A DNA stretch of 64,000 nucleotides from Microbacterium esteraromaticum (GTDB taxonomy: Bacteria; Actinomycetota; Actinomycetes; Actinomycetales; Microbacteriaceae), in NCBI RefSeq assembly GCF_028747645.1, contig NZ_CP118100.1, forward strand, positions 2,232,001-2,296,000, given 5' to 3'. Positions 54,165-62,238 of the stretch are shown piece after piece. Numbering within the stretch: the first letter of the stretch is position 1; each line of letters begins with the position of its first letter. The notes beneath the pieces were generated by a model. That model was not told where the DNA came from and searched no databases. It saw nothing but the letters and a program-made list of their open reading frames with translations. The position numbers were made by a program, and so were the translations under genes.

Positions 54165-55109
54165 ATGGCTCGAGCAATCGTCTACACCGAGATCGGCACC
54201 CCTGACGTTCTTCACCTCGTCGATATCCCCGACCCGGTCGCCGCGCCGGGCGAGGTCGTCGTCCGCATCGAGGCCGCCGGGGTGAACCCCCTCGATGCCA
54301 AACTGCGCCGCGGCGCGCGCCCCTCGCCGCCGATCGTTGAGCCGCGCCGTGTGGGCTTCGACGGCGCCGGAGTCGTAGCAGCTCTCGGCGACGGGGTGAC
54401 CGGCTTCGCCGTTGGCGACCGCGTCGCCATTACCAACGTGCTTGGCACCTACGCCACCGCGTTGTCCGTTCCGGTCTCGCGGCTGGTGCGGCTGAGCGAC
54501 GGCGTCACGATGGCCGAGGGCGCGAGTCTTGGCATCCCGATCGGCACGGCCTACCAGTGCCTGCGCTCGCTCGGCGTCGGCCAGGGCGACACCCTGCTCG
54601 TGCACGCCGGCTCGGGCGCCGTCGGGCAGGCCGCGGTGCAGTTCGCCGCCCTGTGGGGCGCGACGGTGATCGCGACCGGCAGCCCCGCGCGCTTCGAGCA
54701 GCTGCGTGCCCTCGGCGCCATCCCTGTTGCGTACGGCGAGGGGCTGGTCGAACGGGTGCGCGAGGCGGCGCCGGACGGCATCACGGTCGCGTTGGACTGC
54801 ATCGGCACCGACGAGGCGATCCAGGCCTCGCTGCAGCTGGTCGCCGACCGCGACCGCATCGCCACGATCGTGCGCGGACCGGATGCCGCAGACTTCGGCA
54901 TCCGCGCGTTCTCTGGCGGCAGCCCGGTGCCATTGACCGAGCAGGAGCTCGCATGGCGCGACGAGGCGGTGCCGCTGGCGGTGAACCTCATCGAGGCCGG
55001 CGACTTGCAGGTCGAGCTGGGGCCCGAGCTGCCGCTCGCCGAGGCGTCGCGTGCGCACGAACTGATCGAGCAGCACGCCGCCCGCGGCAAGATCGTCCTC
55101 GTGCCCTGA
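54165..55109 (+). CDS. Zinc-free medium-chain dehydrogenase/reductase (quinone oxidoreductase-like)
   Basis: NADPH-dependent reductase, 314 residues. The N-terminal GroES-like part has GEVVVRIEAAGVNPLDAKLRRG and FDGAGVVAALGDGVTGFAVGDRV; the Rossmann motif is VHAGSGAVGQAAVQFAALWGA. No structural or catalytic Cys/His zinc ligands are present. The quinone oxidoreductase/zeta-crystallin group reduces quinones or enones; the true substrate is unknown. Confidence 0.92.
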   Translation: MARAIVYTEIGTPDVLHLVDIPDPVAAPGEVVVRIEAAGVNPLDAKLRRGARPSPPIVEPRRVGFDGAGVVAALGDGVTGFAVGDRVAITNVLGTYATALSVPVSRLVRLSDGVTMAEGASLGIPIGTAYQCLRSLGVGQGDTLLVHAGSGAVGQAAVQFAALWGATVIATGSPARFEQLRALGAIPVAYGEGLVERVREAAPDGITVALDCIGTDEAIQASLQLVADRDRIATIVRGPDAADFGIRAFSGGSPVPLTEQELAWRDEAVPLAVNLIEAGDLQVELGPELPLAEASRAHELIEQHAARGKIVLVP

Positions 55110-55138
55110 CGTTCTGGCTTTCACGCGCTCTTCCCTTC

Positions 55139-55200
55139 CACGAGGGGTCAATTTTCGTCGTGTTCACGCGCCCACACCCGACAGTTTTTGACCCCTCGTG
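55139..55200. repeat. Palindromic element type I, copy 1
   Basis: CACGAGGGGTCA and TGACCCCTCGTG (12 bp perfect arms), 62 bases overall, with T-rich ATTTT/TTTTT stretches just inside each arm. It lies 30 bases after the upstream gene and before the DUF559 stop, so it may also end both convergent transcripts. Confidence 0.75.
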
Positions 55201-55228
55201 GGGGTGTGCGGGCGGGGCGAGCGGGGGG
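55200..55228 (+). other. G-rich segment with quadruplex-forming pattern
   Basis: G-runs of 5, 3, 4 and 6 separated by 5, 1 and 5 bases on the plus strand, directly after the palindrome. It lies between convergent genes. Confidence 0.4.
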
Positions 55229-55248
55229 CGCCGTGAGAGGGGGTGCGC

Positions 55249-56130
55249 TCAGGCGCGCAGCAGGCGTCGGATGCGAGTGACGAGCGCCGTCGGATCGTCG
55301 AAGTCACGGCGGGTGACGACCGTCACCCGGCAGCCGAGCGCCTCCAGCTCGGCGCGGCGTATCTGGTCCTTGCTCCACTGATCGGGATCGCGGTGATAGT
55401 CGCCGTCGTACTCGACGATCAGTTTCGCCTCGGGGAACAGCATGTCGACGCGCGCGACGAACCGGCCGTTGTCAAAGATGTCGACGTTGCACTCCGGGCG
55501 TGGCAGCCCGGCTTCGACGAGGATCACTCGCACCATCGACTCGCGTGGTGACTCCGCACGAACGTCGCTGAGATCCAGCGCTCTCGTTCTTAGACGTGCG
55601 CCCCGGCCCCGCACGAATCTCGCCGAGATCTCGGTGAGCTCTTCGCCGGTGACGAACGGGTAGGCGCGCAGCAGGGCGTCGGTGATCGCCACGAATCGGC
55701 CGAGCGGCTGCGAGCGCGACAAGTCGATCCAGGCGCGCTGCGGCGACAAGGTCGGCAGACCGTCGGCCATGACGATGTCCTCGTCGACGACGACAAGCCG
55801 ATGCGGACGCACCTGTGGACGACGGATGCGCGTGCTGTCATGCGGCACACCGATCCGGGGTCTGCCCCAGGCATCGTGTTCGTCGTCCCGCGCCAGCGGC
55901 AGGCCGAGCACGGCACCCGCGGTGATGCCGCACAAGAACGCTCGGTCGGGGATGACCTTCAGCAATAGCTCCAACGCGTCGCGCTTCCCGAGGGGCACGC
56001 GCGCTCGGGCCCCGTGGAACGGGCTCGACAGGTCCTTGGCGCGCAACCTGCCGGGCGTGATGCCGCGCGCGGCTGCTTCGTCAACGGTGAATGTACGCGG
56101 GGTACCGGGCGGAAGCGGAGCGGGGTGCAT
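55249..56130 (-). CDS. DUF559-domain endonuclease-like protein
   Basis: 293 residues. The N-terminal part TFTVDEAAARGITPGRLRAKDL resembles the AbiEi-type winged helix common in actinobacterial members. The C-terminal domain (about 210-293) is a Vsr/PD-(D/E)xK-like DUF559 fold: ARVDMLFPEAKLIVEYDGDYH gives the acidic active-site residues and ELEALGCRVTVVTRRDF the final strand. Whether it cuts DNA is unknown. The ATG at 56130 is chosen because the longer frame crosses repeat DNA. One palindromic element lies downstream and two upstream. Confidence 0.8.
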   Translation of the reverse strand: MHPAPLPPGTPRTFTVDEAAARGITPGRLRAKDLSSPFHGARARVPLGKRDALELLLKVIPDRAFLCGITAGAVLGLPLARDDEHDAWGRPRIGVPHDSTRIRRPQVRPHRLVVVDEDIVMADGLPTLSPQRAWIDLSRSQPLGRFVAITDALLRAYPFVTGEELTEISARFVRGRGARLRTRALDLSDVRAESPRESMVRVILVEAGLPRPECNVDIFDNGRFVARVDMLFPEAKLIVEYDGDYHRDPDQWSKDQIRRAELEALGCRVTVVTRRDFDDPTALVTRIRRLLRA

Positions 56131-56242
56131 CGCCCGATGCTGGCATCCGCCTCTCTTCGCGCGACCGCTTTCCACAGCCCCCAGGCGAGTTCGCGCGAAG
56201 TCGTTCGTTGTGGAGGGAGAGTGCGCCCCACCCCAGCCCCCA

Positions 56243-56301
56243 CACGAGGGGTCAGAAAATGCGTAGTTCCCACCCCTCAACCCGACATTTCTTGACCCCT
56301 C
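56243..56301. repeat. Palindromic element type I, copy 2
   Basis: Left arm CACGAGGGGTCA as in copy 1; right arm TGACCCCTC then TTGA instead of GTG, so the outer pairs are lost. Inner bases AGAAAATGCG and CGACATTTCT continue the pairing with one or two mismatches. Confidence 0.7.
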
Positions 56302-56369
56302 TTGAGAGGGATGCGCGCTGCGCGGCGCGAGGCGCACGGTGCGCAGCACACGCGCGCAGCGCCTCCGTC

Positions 56370-56429
56370 CACGAGGGGTCAAGAAATGCGGCATGTGGGG
56401 CGCTGGATGCGACATATTCTGACCCCTCG
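56370..56429. repeat. Palindromic element type I, copy 3
   Basis: CACGAGGGGTCA and TGACCCCTCG (10 paired bases), with AGAAATGCG and CGACATATTCT inside. It ends 30 bases after the stop of the monooxygenase-transporter operon on the minus strand and may act as its terminator. Confidence 0.7.
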
Positions 56430-56459
56430 CGGAAGGAGGCAGAGCCAGCACCGCCGTGG

Positions 56460-57053
56460 TCAGGGGGCGACGGCCCGTCCGAGCGAGAGCATCAGGCGGT
56501 TCGCCCAGTTGAAGAACGCGGCGCCGTGCACGACGTCGGCGATCTCCAGATCGTCAAGGCCCACCTCGCGCAGACGCGCGATGTCGAGTTCTCCGAACGC
56601 GCTCGGGGTGTCTGTGAGAGCAGCGGATGCTGAGACGACGGCCTCCCACCGCTCACCGAGATCGGCCGTGACCCCCTCATCAAGAAGACGATCGACATCG
56701 TCGGCACGCTTCGAGAAGTGCGCGGCGAACCGAGCGTGCACCGACGCGCAGAACACGCAGCCGTTGTGACGCGACGCCGCTGTCGCCGAGAGTTCTCGGT
56801 CGGCACGCGGCAGCCCCTCGGCGGTGTTGTAGAAGACGTCCTTGTCGACCAGCGTGCGCGCCCTCAGAACCTCGGGGTCACGCGCGAGCAGCCGAAAGTA
56901 CTCGTTCTTGGCGCGCGCGGCATCGACCAGACCGTCGAGGTGCCGCTCGGTCAGCTCGTCCTCGGCCAACGGCGCGATGTGCGGCGTCCAGCCGACCTCG
57001 GCGCGGGTGAACCGCTCGGGGTGCGGACGGTCGTCGGTCAGTGTGCCGGTCAT
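56460..57053 (-). CDS. AhpD-like alkylhydroperoxidase-domain protein (Avi_7169-like)
   Basis: 197 residues with the redox motif NGCVFCASVHARF (CxxCxxxH) of AhpD/CMD proteins, preceded by an all-helical N-terminus. I recognise the layout of the family named after Avi_7169, which occurs in clusters with a luciferase-like monooxygenase and a peptide-type importer. It probably reduces a peroxide or protects the flavin reaction; function not shown. The ATG at 57053 overlaps the preceding gene by four bases (ATGA). Last gene of the operon. Confidence 0.85.
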   Translation of the reverse strand: MTGTLTDDRPHPERFTRAEVGWTPHIAPLAEDELTERHLDGLVDAARAKNEYFRLLARDPEVLRARTLVDKDVFYNTAEGLPRADRELSATAASRHNGCVFCASVHARFAAHFSKRADDVDRLLDEGVTADLGERWEAVVSASAALTDTPSAFGELDIARLREVGLDDLEIADVVHGAAFFNWANRLMLSLGRAVAP

Positions 57054-57670
57054 GCGGCATCCTCCTCGTCTGAATCGGTGGCGATGCCGACACCGACGGC
57101 GTCGAGCGCCCGCAGCCCCGACACCACCCGCTGCTGAAACGCCAGGAATGCCACGAGCTGCGACAGCGTGACGATGCCGTTCTCGTCCCAACCGGCCTGC
57201 AGCAGCCGATCGAGATCGTCGGTGCCGGCTTCGCGCGGGCGGTACACCAGCAGGTGCGTGTGCGCGAGCGCGGCGGCCAGCCGACCGCCAAGCGCGTGCA
57301 CGACGTCCGGACCCGGTGCGTACCGTTCTCCGTCGGTGTTCTCCCCCTGCAGTCCGACCTCGATGTATGAGCCGAACGGCCCCGTGGTCGTCGCGTGAAC
57401 CGCCTGGTCGATCACGATCCTGGCGACGGCGGCATCGGCGGCGAGCGCTCGGTCGGCGTAGAACGACGAGGTGCGATCCACACCGGTCAGGCGGGTGGCG
57501 AACGCGGCCACGAGCTCGCGCTCGAGCTGCGTGACATGCGCCGTCGACACCGGTGAGAACAGGGCGTCGAAACTCGCCTGCAGCTGCGCGCGGGTCTGCG
57601 GACGGCGGGCGCGCAGCGCGACGACGGCGGGTGAGGTGCCCGCGATGGTGTCGACCACATCGAGCGTCAT
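57050..57670 (-). CDS. CMD-domain protein without cysteines (Avi_7170-like)
   Basis: 206 residues, helical, with IVTLSQLVAFLAFQQRVVSGLRAL at the C-terminus typical of carboxymuconolactone-decarboxylase-like proteins. It contains no Cys at all, so it cannot use the AhpD redox mechanism and may be a partner or scaffold of the following gene product. It overlaps both neighbours by four bases. Family assignment is from recalled cluster composition. Confidence 0.8.
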   Translation of the reverse strand: MTLDVVDTIAGTSPAVVALRARRPQTRAQLQASFDALFSPVSTAHVTQLERELVAAFATRLTGVDRTSSFYADRALAADAAVARIVIDQAVHATTTGPFGSYIEVGLQGENTDGERYAPGPDVVHALGGRLAAALAHTHLLVYRPREAGTDDLDRLLQAGWDENGIVTLSQLVAFLAFQQRVVSGLRALDAVGVGIATDSDEEDAA

Positions 57671-58704
57671 GCGCCGGCCTCCTCATCGTGTGCGCCCACC
57701 GTCTGCAGCCCGGTGCTCCACCCGAGTGCGGGCGCGACCTCGTCGGCGATCAGTTCGATCGACCGCAGCACGTGCTCATGCGGGGCGTCGACGGAGTGCA
57801 CCTGGAAGGCCACCTCGGTGGCACGGTCGAGGGTGCGGTCCTGGGCGAGCGAGGCTGCCACCTCGTCGGGGGTGCCCAAGTGCGTGTCGGTGAGCGTGAT
57901 GAGCGCTTCGAGCGAGTCGTCGGGGAACTCCTGACCTTGCCGGCGCAGGCTCTCAGCTCCGCGCCGTAGGCCGACCTCGGCGAAGCGCAGGGCCTCGGCG
58001 CGGTCATCGGCGACGAACACGGTGCGTGACGCGGTGATGCGGGGCGTCGCCCCTTCCGGCAGCGCCGCGAGGTACTCGTCGATGATCGGATCCTGCACCT
58101 GCGCGAGCGGTGTGTAGGGGTCGACACCGCGGCGGGGCTGGGTGCGCGAGAGCAGCAGTCCGTGCCCGTGTTCGCCGGCGCGGTGTCCGCCAAACGACGA
58201 GAAGGTGGCCTGCCAGATGCGGTCGGCCAGCTCTGCGGCATCCGGATACAGGGTGTTGCCGACACCGACGTCACCACCGCGCAGCGCGTTCAGCAGCGCG
58301 ACGAGCTTGGCGTCGTACACGGCGGTCTTGTCGCGCACGTCCTGCCCGAAGGGTGGGAATGACGTGGGCGTTCCCCCGCTGCCGAGTCCCAGGTCGAGGC
58401 GTCCGTCCGAGAGCAGGTCGGCGACCACGGCGTCCTCGGCGACGCGCACCGGGTCTTCGATAGGCAGCGTGATGATGCCGGTACCCAGGCGGATGCGCGA
58501 GGTGTGCGCTGCGGCGTGAGCGAGGAACACCAACGGCGACGGCAGTCCGCCTTCGGCCGCGTGGAAGTGGTGCTGCGCCACCCAGGCGCGGCCGATGCCG
58601 TGTCGTTCGGCGCGCTGGATCTGCTCCAGCGCGTGGGTGTAGCGCTGTCGTGGCGCGGCGTCGTCGAGCAGCCGCGTGAAGAACGCGAGTGTGGGTGCGG
58701 TCAT
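57667..58704 (-). CDS. Luciferase-like FMN-dependent monooxygenase (KPN_01858-like)
   Basis: Bacterial luciferase-fold enzyme, 345 residues. WVAQHHFHAAEGGLPSPLVFLAHAA and RIRLGTGIITLPIEDPVRVAEDAVVADLLSDGRL are the classic LLM segments for FMN binding. It needs reduced FMN from a separate reductase; none lies within the operon. Adjacent importer genes suggest the imported compound is the substrate. ATGA overlaps with both neighbours. Confidence 0.9.
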   Translation of the reverse strand: MTAPTLAFFTRLLDDAAPRQRYTHALEQIQRAERHGIGRAWVAQHHFHAAEGGLPSPLVFLAHAAAHTSRIRLGTGIITLPIEDPVRVAEDAVVADLLSDGRLDLGLGSGGTPTSFPPFGQDVRDKTAVYDAKLVALLNALRGGDVGVGNTLYPDAAELADRIWQATFSSFGGHRAGEHGHGLLLSRTQPRRGVDPYTPLAQVQDPIIDEYLAALPEGATPRITASRTVFVADDRAEALRFAEVGLRRGAESLRRQGQEFPDDSLEALITLTDTHLGTPDEVAASLAQDRTLDRATEVAFQVHSVDAPHEHVLRSIELIADEVAPALGWSTGLQTVGAHDEEAGA

Positions 58705-60329
58705 GCGTGTACCTCCGATCGGCCGGGAACCGCCGCGAGCAGTTCCCGGGTGTAGTCGTGCTGCGGGTCTTCGAAGATCCGCTGAGTGGGGCCGTCCTCG
58801 ACGATGCGTCCGTGCCGCATCACCGAGACGGTGTGACTGATGCCGCGCACGACGGCGAGGTCGTGCGAGATGAACAGGTAGGTGAGGCCGAGTTCGGACT
58901 GCAGCGAGGCGAGCAGTTCGAGGATGCGTGCCTGCACGGTCACGTCCAACGCCGACACCGCTTCGTCGAGCACGATGATGTCGGGATCGATCGCGAGCGC
59001 GCGGGCGATGGCGACGCGCTGTCGTTGCCCGCCCGAGAGCTCGCGGGGCGTGCGCCGCGCGACATCGGAGGGCAGCGCGACCCGATCGAGCAGGTCGACG
59101 GCGCGGTCGCGCCGTTCCGCCTTCGTGCCGATGCGGAAGTTGACCAGCGGCTCGGCCACGATGTCCTCGATCCGCTGGCGCGGATCCAGCGAGGCGAACG
59201 GGTTCTGGTAGACGAGTTGGATGCGGCGGCGGAGCGCGCGCAGGTCCTTGCCCGCGGCGTGGGTGACGTCGGTCCCGTCGATCGTGATGGCACCGGCATC
59301 CGGATGCTGGAAGCGGGTGATCAGTCGCGCCGTGGTCGTCTTGCCCGAACCGGACTCCCCGACCAGCGCGTGCGTGGTGCCCTTGCGCACGCGGAACGAC
59401 ACGTCGTCGACGGCGCGGAAGGGCGCTCGCCCGCGGCTCTCGAAGCTCTTCACGAGCCCTGTCGCGGTGATCGCGTTCGGGTTCTCCGCCGCGGCCACGG
59501 CCGCGTCGCGCAGGAAGTTCGGCGCCTGCGCGTTGCGGAATCCGCTGGCGAACGCCGGGGCGTCGGCGAGCAGCTGACGCGTGTAGCCGTCGGCCGGGGC
59601 GCTGAGCACCTCGGCGCTCCTCCCCTGCTCGACGACACGACCGCCCTGCAGCACGACGAGGTGCTGCGCGTGGTCGGCGGCGACACCGAGGTCGTGGGTC
59701 ACGAGCAGAATGCTGGTGCCCTCCTGCGTCCGCAGCTCGTCCATCAGGTCGAGCACGCGGCGTTGCACGGTCGCGTCGAGCGCACTGGTGGGCTCGTCGG
59801 CGATCAGCAGCCGTGGGCGCAGGGCGACGGCGCTGGCGATGAGCACGCGTTGCCGCATGCCGCCCGACAGCTCGTGCGGGTACTGCCTGGCGCGCAGGTC
59901 GGGGTCGTCGATGCCCACGCGGTCGAGCAGTTCGATCACGCGGGCCTGACGTGCTCTGCGGTCACGGTGGCCGTGCAGCCGCAGCGCCTCGCCGACCTGC
60001 GCGCCGATCGTGCGCACGGGATCGAGCGAGGTCACGGGGTCCTGGGGCACGAAGCCCACCTGGGTGCCGCGGATCGTGCGCAGGGCCCGTTCGGACCAGC
60101 CCGAGATATCGAGCCCGCCCAGCAGCACCCGGCCGCTGTCCGTCCGTCCGCCGTGCGGTAGCAGGCCGAGCACGGCCTGCGCGGTGGTCGACTTGCCCGA
60201 CCCGGATTCCCCGACTAGGGCGAGGGTCTCTCCCTCGCCGATCTCGAGCGAGACGCCGTGCACGACCGCGCGTCGTCCTTCGGGGGCCGCGTACGACACC
60301 CGGAGCCCATCGATGGTGAGCACGCTCAT
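58701..60329 (-). CDS. Dipeptide/nickel-type ABC importer, fused double ATPase
   Basis: 542 residues in which DppD-like and DppF-like cassettes are joined. First half: Walker [10 protein letters not shown], signature [16 protein letters not shown], Walker [13 protein letters not shown]. Second half: [37 protein letters not shown], then the oligopeptide-transporter C-terminal region of which only a short part is present ([18 protein letters not shown]). ATG behind the preceding permease with ATGA overlap. The frame is open much further upstream, but that lies in the permease gene. Confidence 0.94.
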   Translation of the reverse strand: MSVLTIDGLRVSYAAPEGRRAVVHGVSLEIGEGETLALVGESGSGKSTTAQAVLGLLPHGGRTDSGRVLLGGLDISGWSERALRTIRGTQVGFVPQDPVTSLDPVRTIGAQVGEALRLHGHRDRRARQARVIELLDRVGIDDPDLRARQYPHELSGGMRQRVLIASAVALRPRLLIADEPTSALDATVQRRVLDLMDELRTQEGTSILLVTHDLGVAADHAQHLVVLQGGRVVEQGRSAEVLSAPADGYTRQLLADAPAFASGFRNAQAPNFLRDAAVAAAENPNAITATGLVKSFESRGRAPFRAVDDVSFRVRKGTTHALVGESGSGKTTTARLITRFQHPDAGAITIDGTDVTHAAGKDLRALRRRIQLVYQNPFASLDPRQRIEDIVAEPLVNFRIGTKAERRDRAVDLLDRVALPSDVARRTPRELSGGQRQRVAIARALAIDPDIIVLDEAVSALDVTVQARILELLASLQSELGLTYLFISHDLAVVRGISHTVSVMRHGRIVEDGPTQRIFEDPQHDYTRELLAAVPGRSEVHA

Positions 60330-61246
60330 GAGGCGTTCCTTCCCAGGCTGTGGCTGATCCGATTGGCGCTGAGCACGACGGCCACCACGACAAGTCCCGG
60401 CAGCGCGGTGAGCCACCACGAGGTGGCGACGTAGTTGCGTCCCTCGGCGATGAGCAGCCCCCATTCGGGGGTCGGCGGCGGAGCGCCGTAGCCGAGGAAG
60501 CCCAGCGTGGCGATCGCGAGGATCGCCGTGCCGAACTGCAGTGCGGCCAACGCCAGCACCGGTGTGAGCGAGTTGGGCAGCACGTGCCGGCGCAGCACGG
60601 TGAGGAGTGTGGCGCCGCTGCCGAGGGCGGCTTCGACGTAGTCGGTGCGGCGCACCCTGACGACCTCGGACCTCATCAGCCGTGCGAACACCGCCACGCT
60701 GCCGAGGCCCACGGCGAGCGCGGCGTTCACGGTGCCGAATCCGAGCAGGATGATCACCGACAGCGACAGCAGAAGGCCGGGGATCGCGAGCAGCACGTCG
60801 ACGATGCGCATGAGGATGTCGTCGAGGAGTCCGCCGATGGTGCCGGCGAGCAGGCCGATGATGCCGCCGAGAGTCAGGCCGACGGTCACGGCGATCAATG
60901 CGCCCGAGAGCGACTGCTCGGCACCGTGGACGACGCGGCCGTACAGGTCCCGCCCGAGGATGTCGGTGCCGAACCAGTGCTCGGCGCTCGGCGGCAGCAG
61001 TTTCTGCGCCGGCACCCCGCTGAGGGGGTCGCCGGGGGCGAAGACACCCGGCACGATCGCCCACAGCACGGCGATCGAGACGACGGCGATCGCGAGGACC
61101 AACGTCGGCGAGGGCACCCGACGCCGCCGGCGGGGCGCATCGGATGCCACGGACGCGGCGTTCACGATGGCATCCGCCTGCTCGTTGCGGCCGCGGGTCG
61201 CGTTCGGTTCCGCGCTCTCGGACGTGTGCAGCACGGGGGCGCTCAT
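60326..61246 (-). CDS. Dipeptide/nickel-type ABC importer permease (DppC-like)
   Basis: 306 residues with a polar N-terminus of about 45 residues, one anchoring helix near 50-68, and the BPD_transp_1 core of five helices. HWFGTDILGRDLYGRVVHGAEQSL is the family landmark, and VLRRHVLPNSLTPVLALAALQ carries the EAA-like loop contacting the ATPase. Overlaps both neighbours (ATGA). Confidence 0.93.
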   Translation of the reverse strand: MSAPVLHTSESAEPNATRGRNEQADAIVNAASVASDAPRRRRRVPSPTLVLAIAVVSIAVLWAIVPGVFAPGDPLSGVPAQKLLPPSAEHWFGTDILGRDLYGRVVHGAEQSLSGALIAVTVGLTLGGIIGLLAGTIGGLLDDILMRIVDVLLAIPGLLLSLSVIILLGFGTVNAALAVGLGSVAVFARLMRSEVVRVRRTDYVEAALGSGATLLTVLRRHVLPNSLTPVLALAALQFGTAILAIATLGFLGYGAPPPTPEWGLLIAEGRNYVATSWWLTALPGLVVVAVVLSANRISHSLGRNAS

Positions 61247-62238
61247 GCGATCACCTCCTGGGTGCGTGCCGTCACCGCTGCGGCCGGCGTTGCGCGGCGC
61301 GCGTCGCGCCGCGCGGGCGGGCGCAGGCGCGGGTCGATCACGGGGGCGATGAGGTCAACGGCAAGGCTGACGATCACGAAGCCGAGTGCCGACAGCAGCA
61401 CGATCGCCTGCAGCACCGGGATGTCCTGGTTGGTGACGGCCTGTTCGGTCAGTCGCCCGATGCCGGTGCGCCCGAACACTGTCTCGGTCACCACGGCACC
61501 ACCGATCAACTCGCCGAACAGCACGCCGGCGATGGTCAGTGCGGGCAGACTCGCGTTGCGAGCGACCGACCGGGTGAGCACCCACGCCGGCGGCGCACCC
61601 TTGGCCCGCACCACGGTGATGAAGGGGGCGGCCTGCACCTGATCGATCGAGCGCACCAGCACCTGCGCCAGTGGTGCCGAGATCGGCACGGCCAGGGTGA
61701 GCACGGGCAGGACCAGGGCTGCGGCCGGGTCAGCTCCGATCACGGGCACCCAGCCGAGTCCGAACGAGAACACCTGGATGAGCAGGATGCCCAGCCAGAA
61801 CACCGGTACGGCGACGAACAGCGCCGGCGCCTGACGGATCGCGTTGCGCAGCCATCCGAACGGCGCCAGTGCAGACAGCGCGGCGATCCCGATCGCCAGC
61901 AGTACCGCAAGTGCGAGACCGAGACCTGCCAGCAGCAGCGTCTGCGGCAGCGCTTCGGCGAGCATCGCCGCAACGGGGGTGCCGTACTGGGTCGAGTACC
62001 CGAAGTCGCCGACGAGGAAGCCGCCGAGCGTGTGCAGGTACTGCTGCCACCACGGCAGGTCCGCGCCGTACGCGGCCCGGATGTCGTCGATCTGCGCCGC
62101 GGACAACCCGAGGCTCGGGTCGGTGAACTTGATCAGCACGGCATCGCCGGGCAGGAGTTGCAGCAGGAAGAACGTGGCCGTGAAGGCGGCGATCAGAACG
62201 ATCGCCGCCTGTCCGGCCCGCCGAAGCAGGAAGGGCAT
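61243..62238 (-). CDS. Dipeptide/nickel-type ABC importer permease (DppB-like)
   Basis: 331 residues, six helices. FLLQLLPGDAVLIKF near the N-terminus, DFGYSTQYGTPVAAMLAEALPQT in the periplasmic loop and VVRAKGAPPAWVLTRSVARNASLP (EAA loop) identify a DppB/OppB-like subunit. Its start overlaps the binding-protein stop by one base (TGATG). Confidence 0.93.
   Translation of the reverse strand: MPFLLRRAGQAAIVLIAAFTATFFLLQLLPGDAVLIKFTDPSLGLSAAQIDDIRAAYGADLPWWQQYLHTLGGFLVGDFGYSTQYGTPVAAMLAEALPQTLLLAGLGLALAVLLAIGIAALSALAPFGWLRNAIRQAPALFVAVPVFWLGILLIQVFSFGLGWVPVIGADPAAALVLPVLTLAVPISAPLAQVLVRSIDQVQAAPFITVVRAKGAPPAWVLTRSVARNASLPALTIAGVLFGELIGGAVVTETVFGRTGIGRLTEQAVTNQDIPVLQAIVLLSALGFVIVSLAVDLIAPVIDPRLRPPARRDARRATPAAAVTARTQEVIA

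Larger units (their letters stand above)
56131..56459. other. Intergenic region carrying palindromic copies 2 and 3
   Basis: About 330 bases without a credible gene. Apart from two type I palindromes it holds a very GC-rich self-complementary stretch (about 56311-56362, many GCGC units). The promoter of the DUF559 gene should be here but no clear -10/-35 pair is seen. Confidence 0.6.

Noticed and set aside
56460..57686. Single 408-codon fusion of the AhpD-like protein with an upstream frame
   Set aside because: The upstream part is the wrong frame of the CMD gene; the real genes overlap by ATGA.
60330..61064. Upstream extension of the fused ATPase gene
   Set aside because: Arg/His/Pro-rich translation of the permease gene in another frame; the ATPase starts at [13 protein letters not shown].
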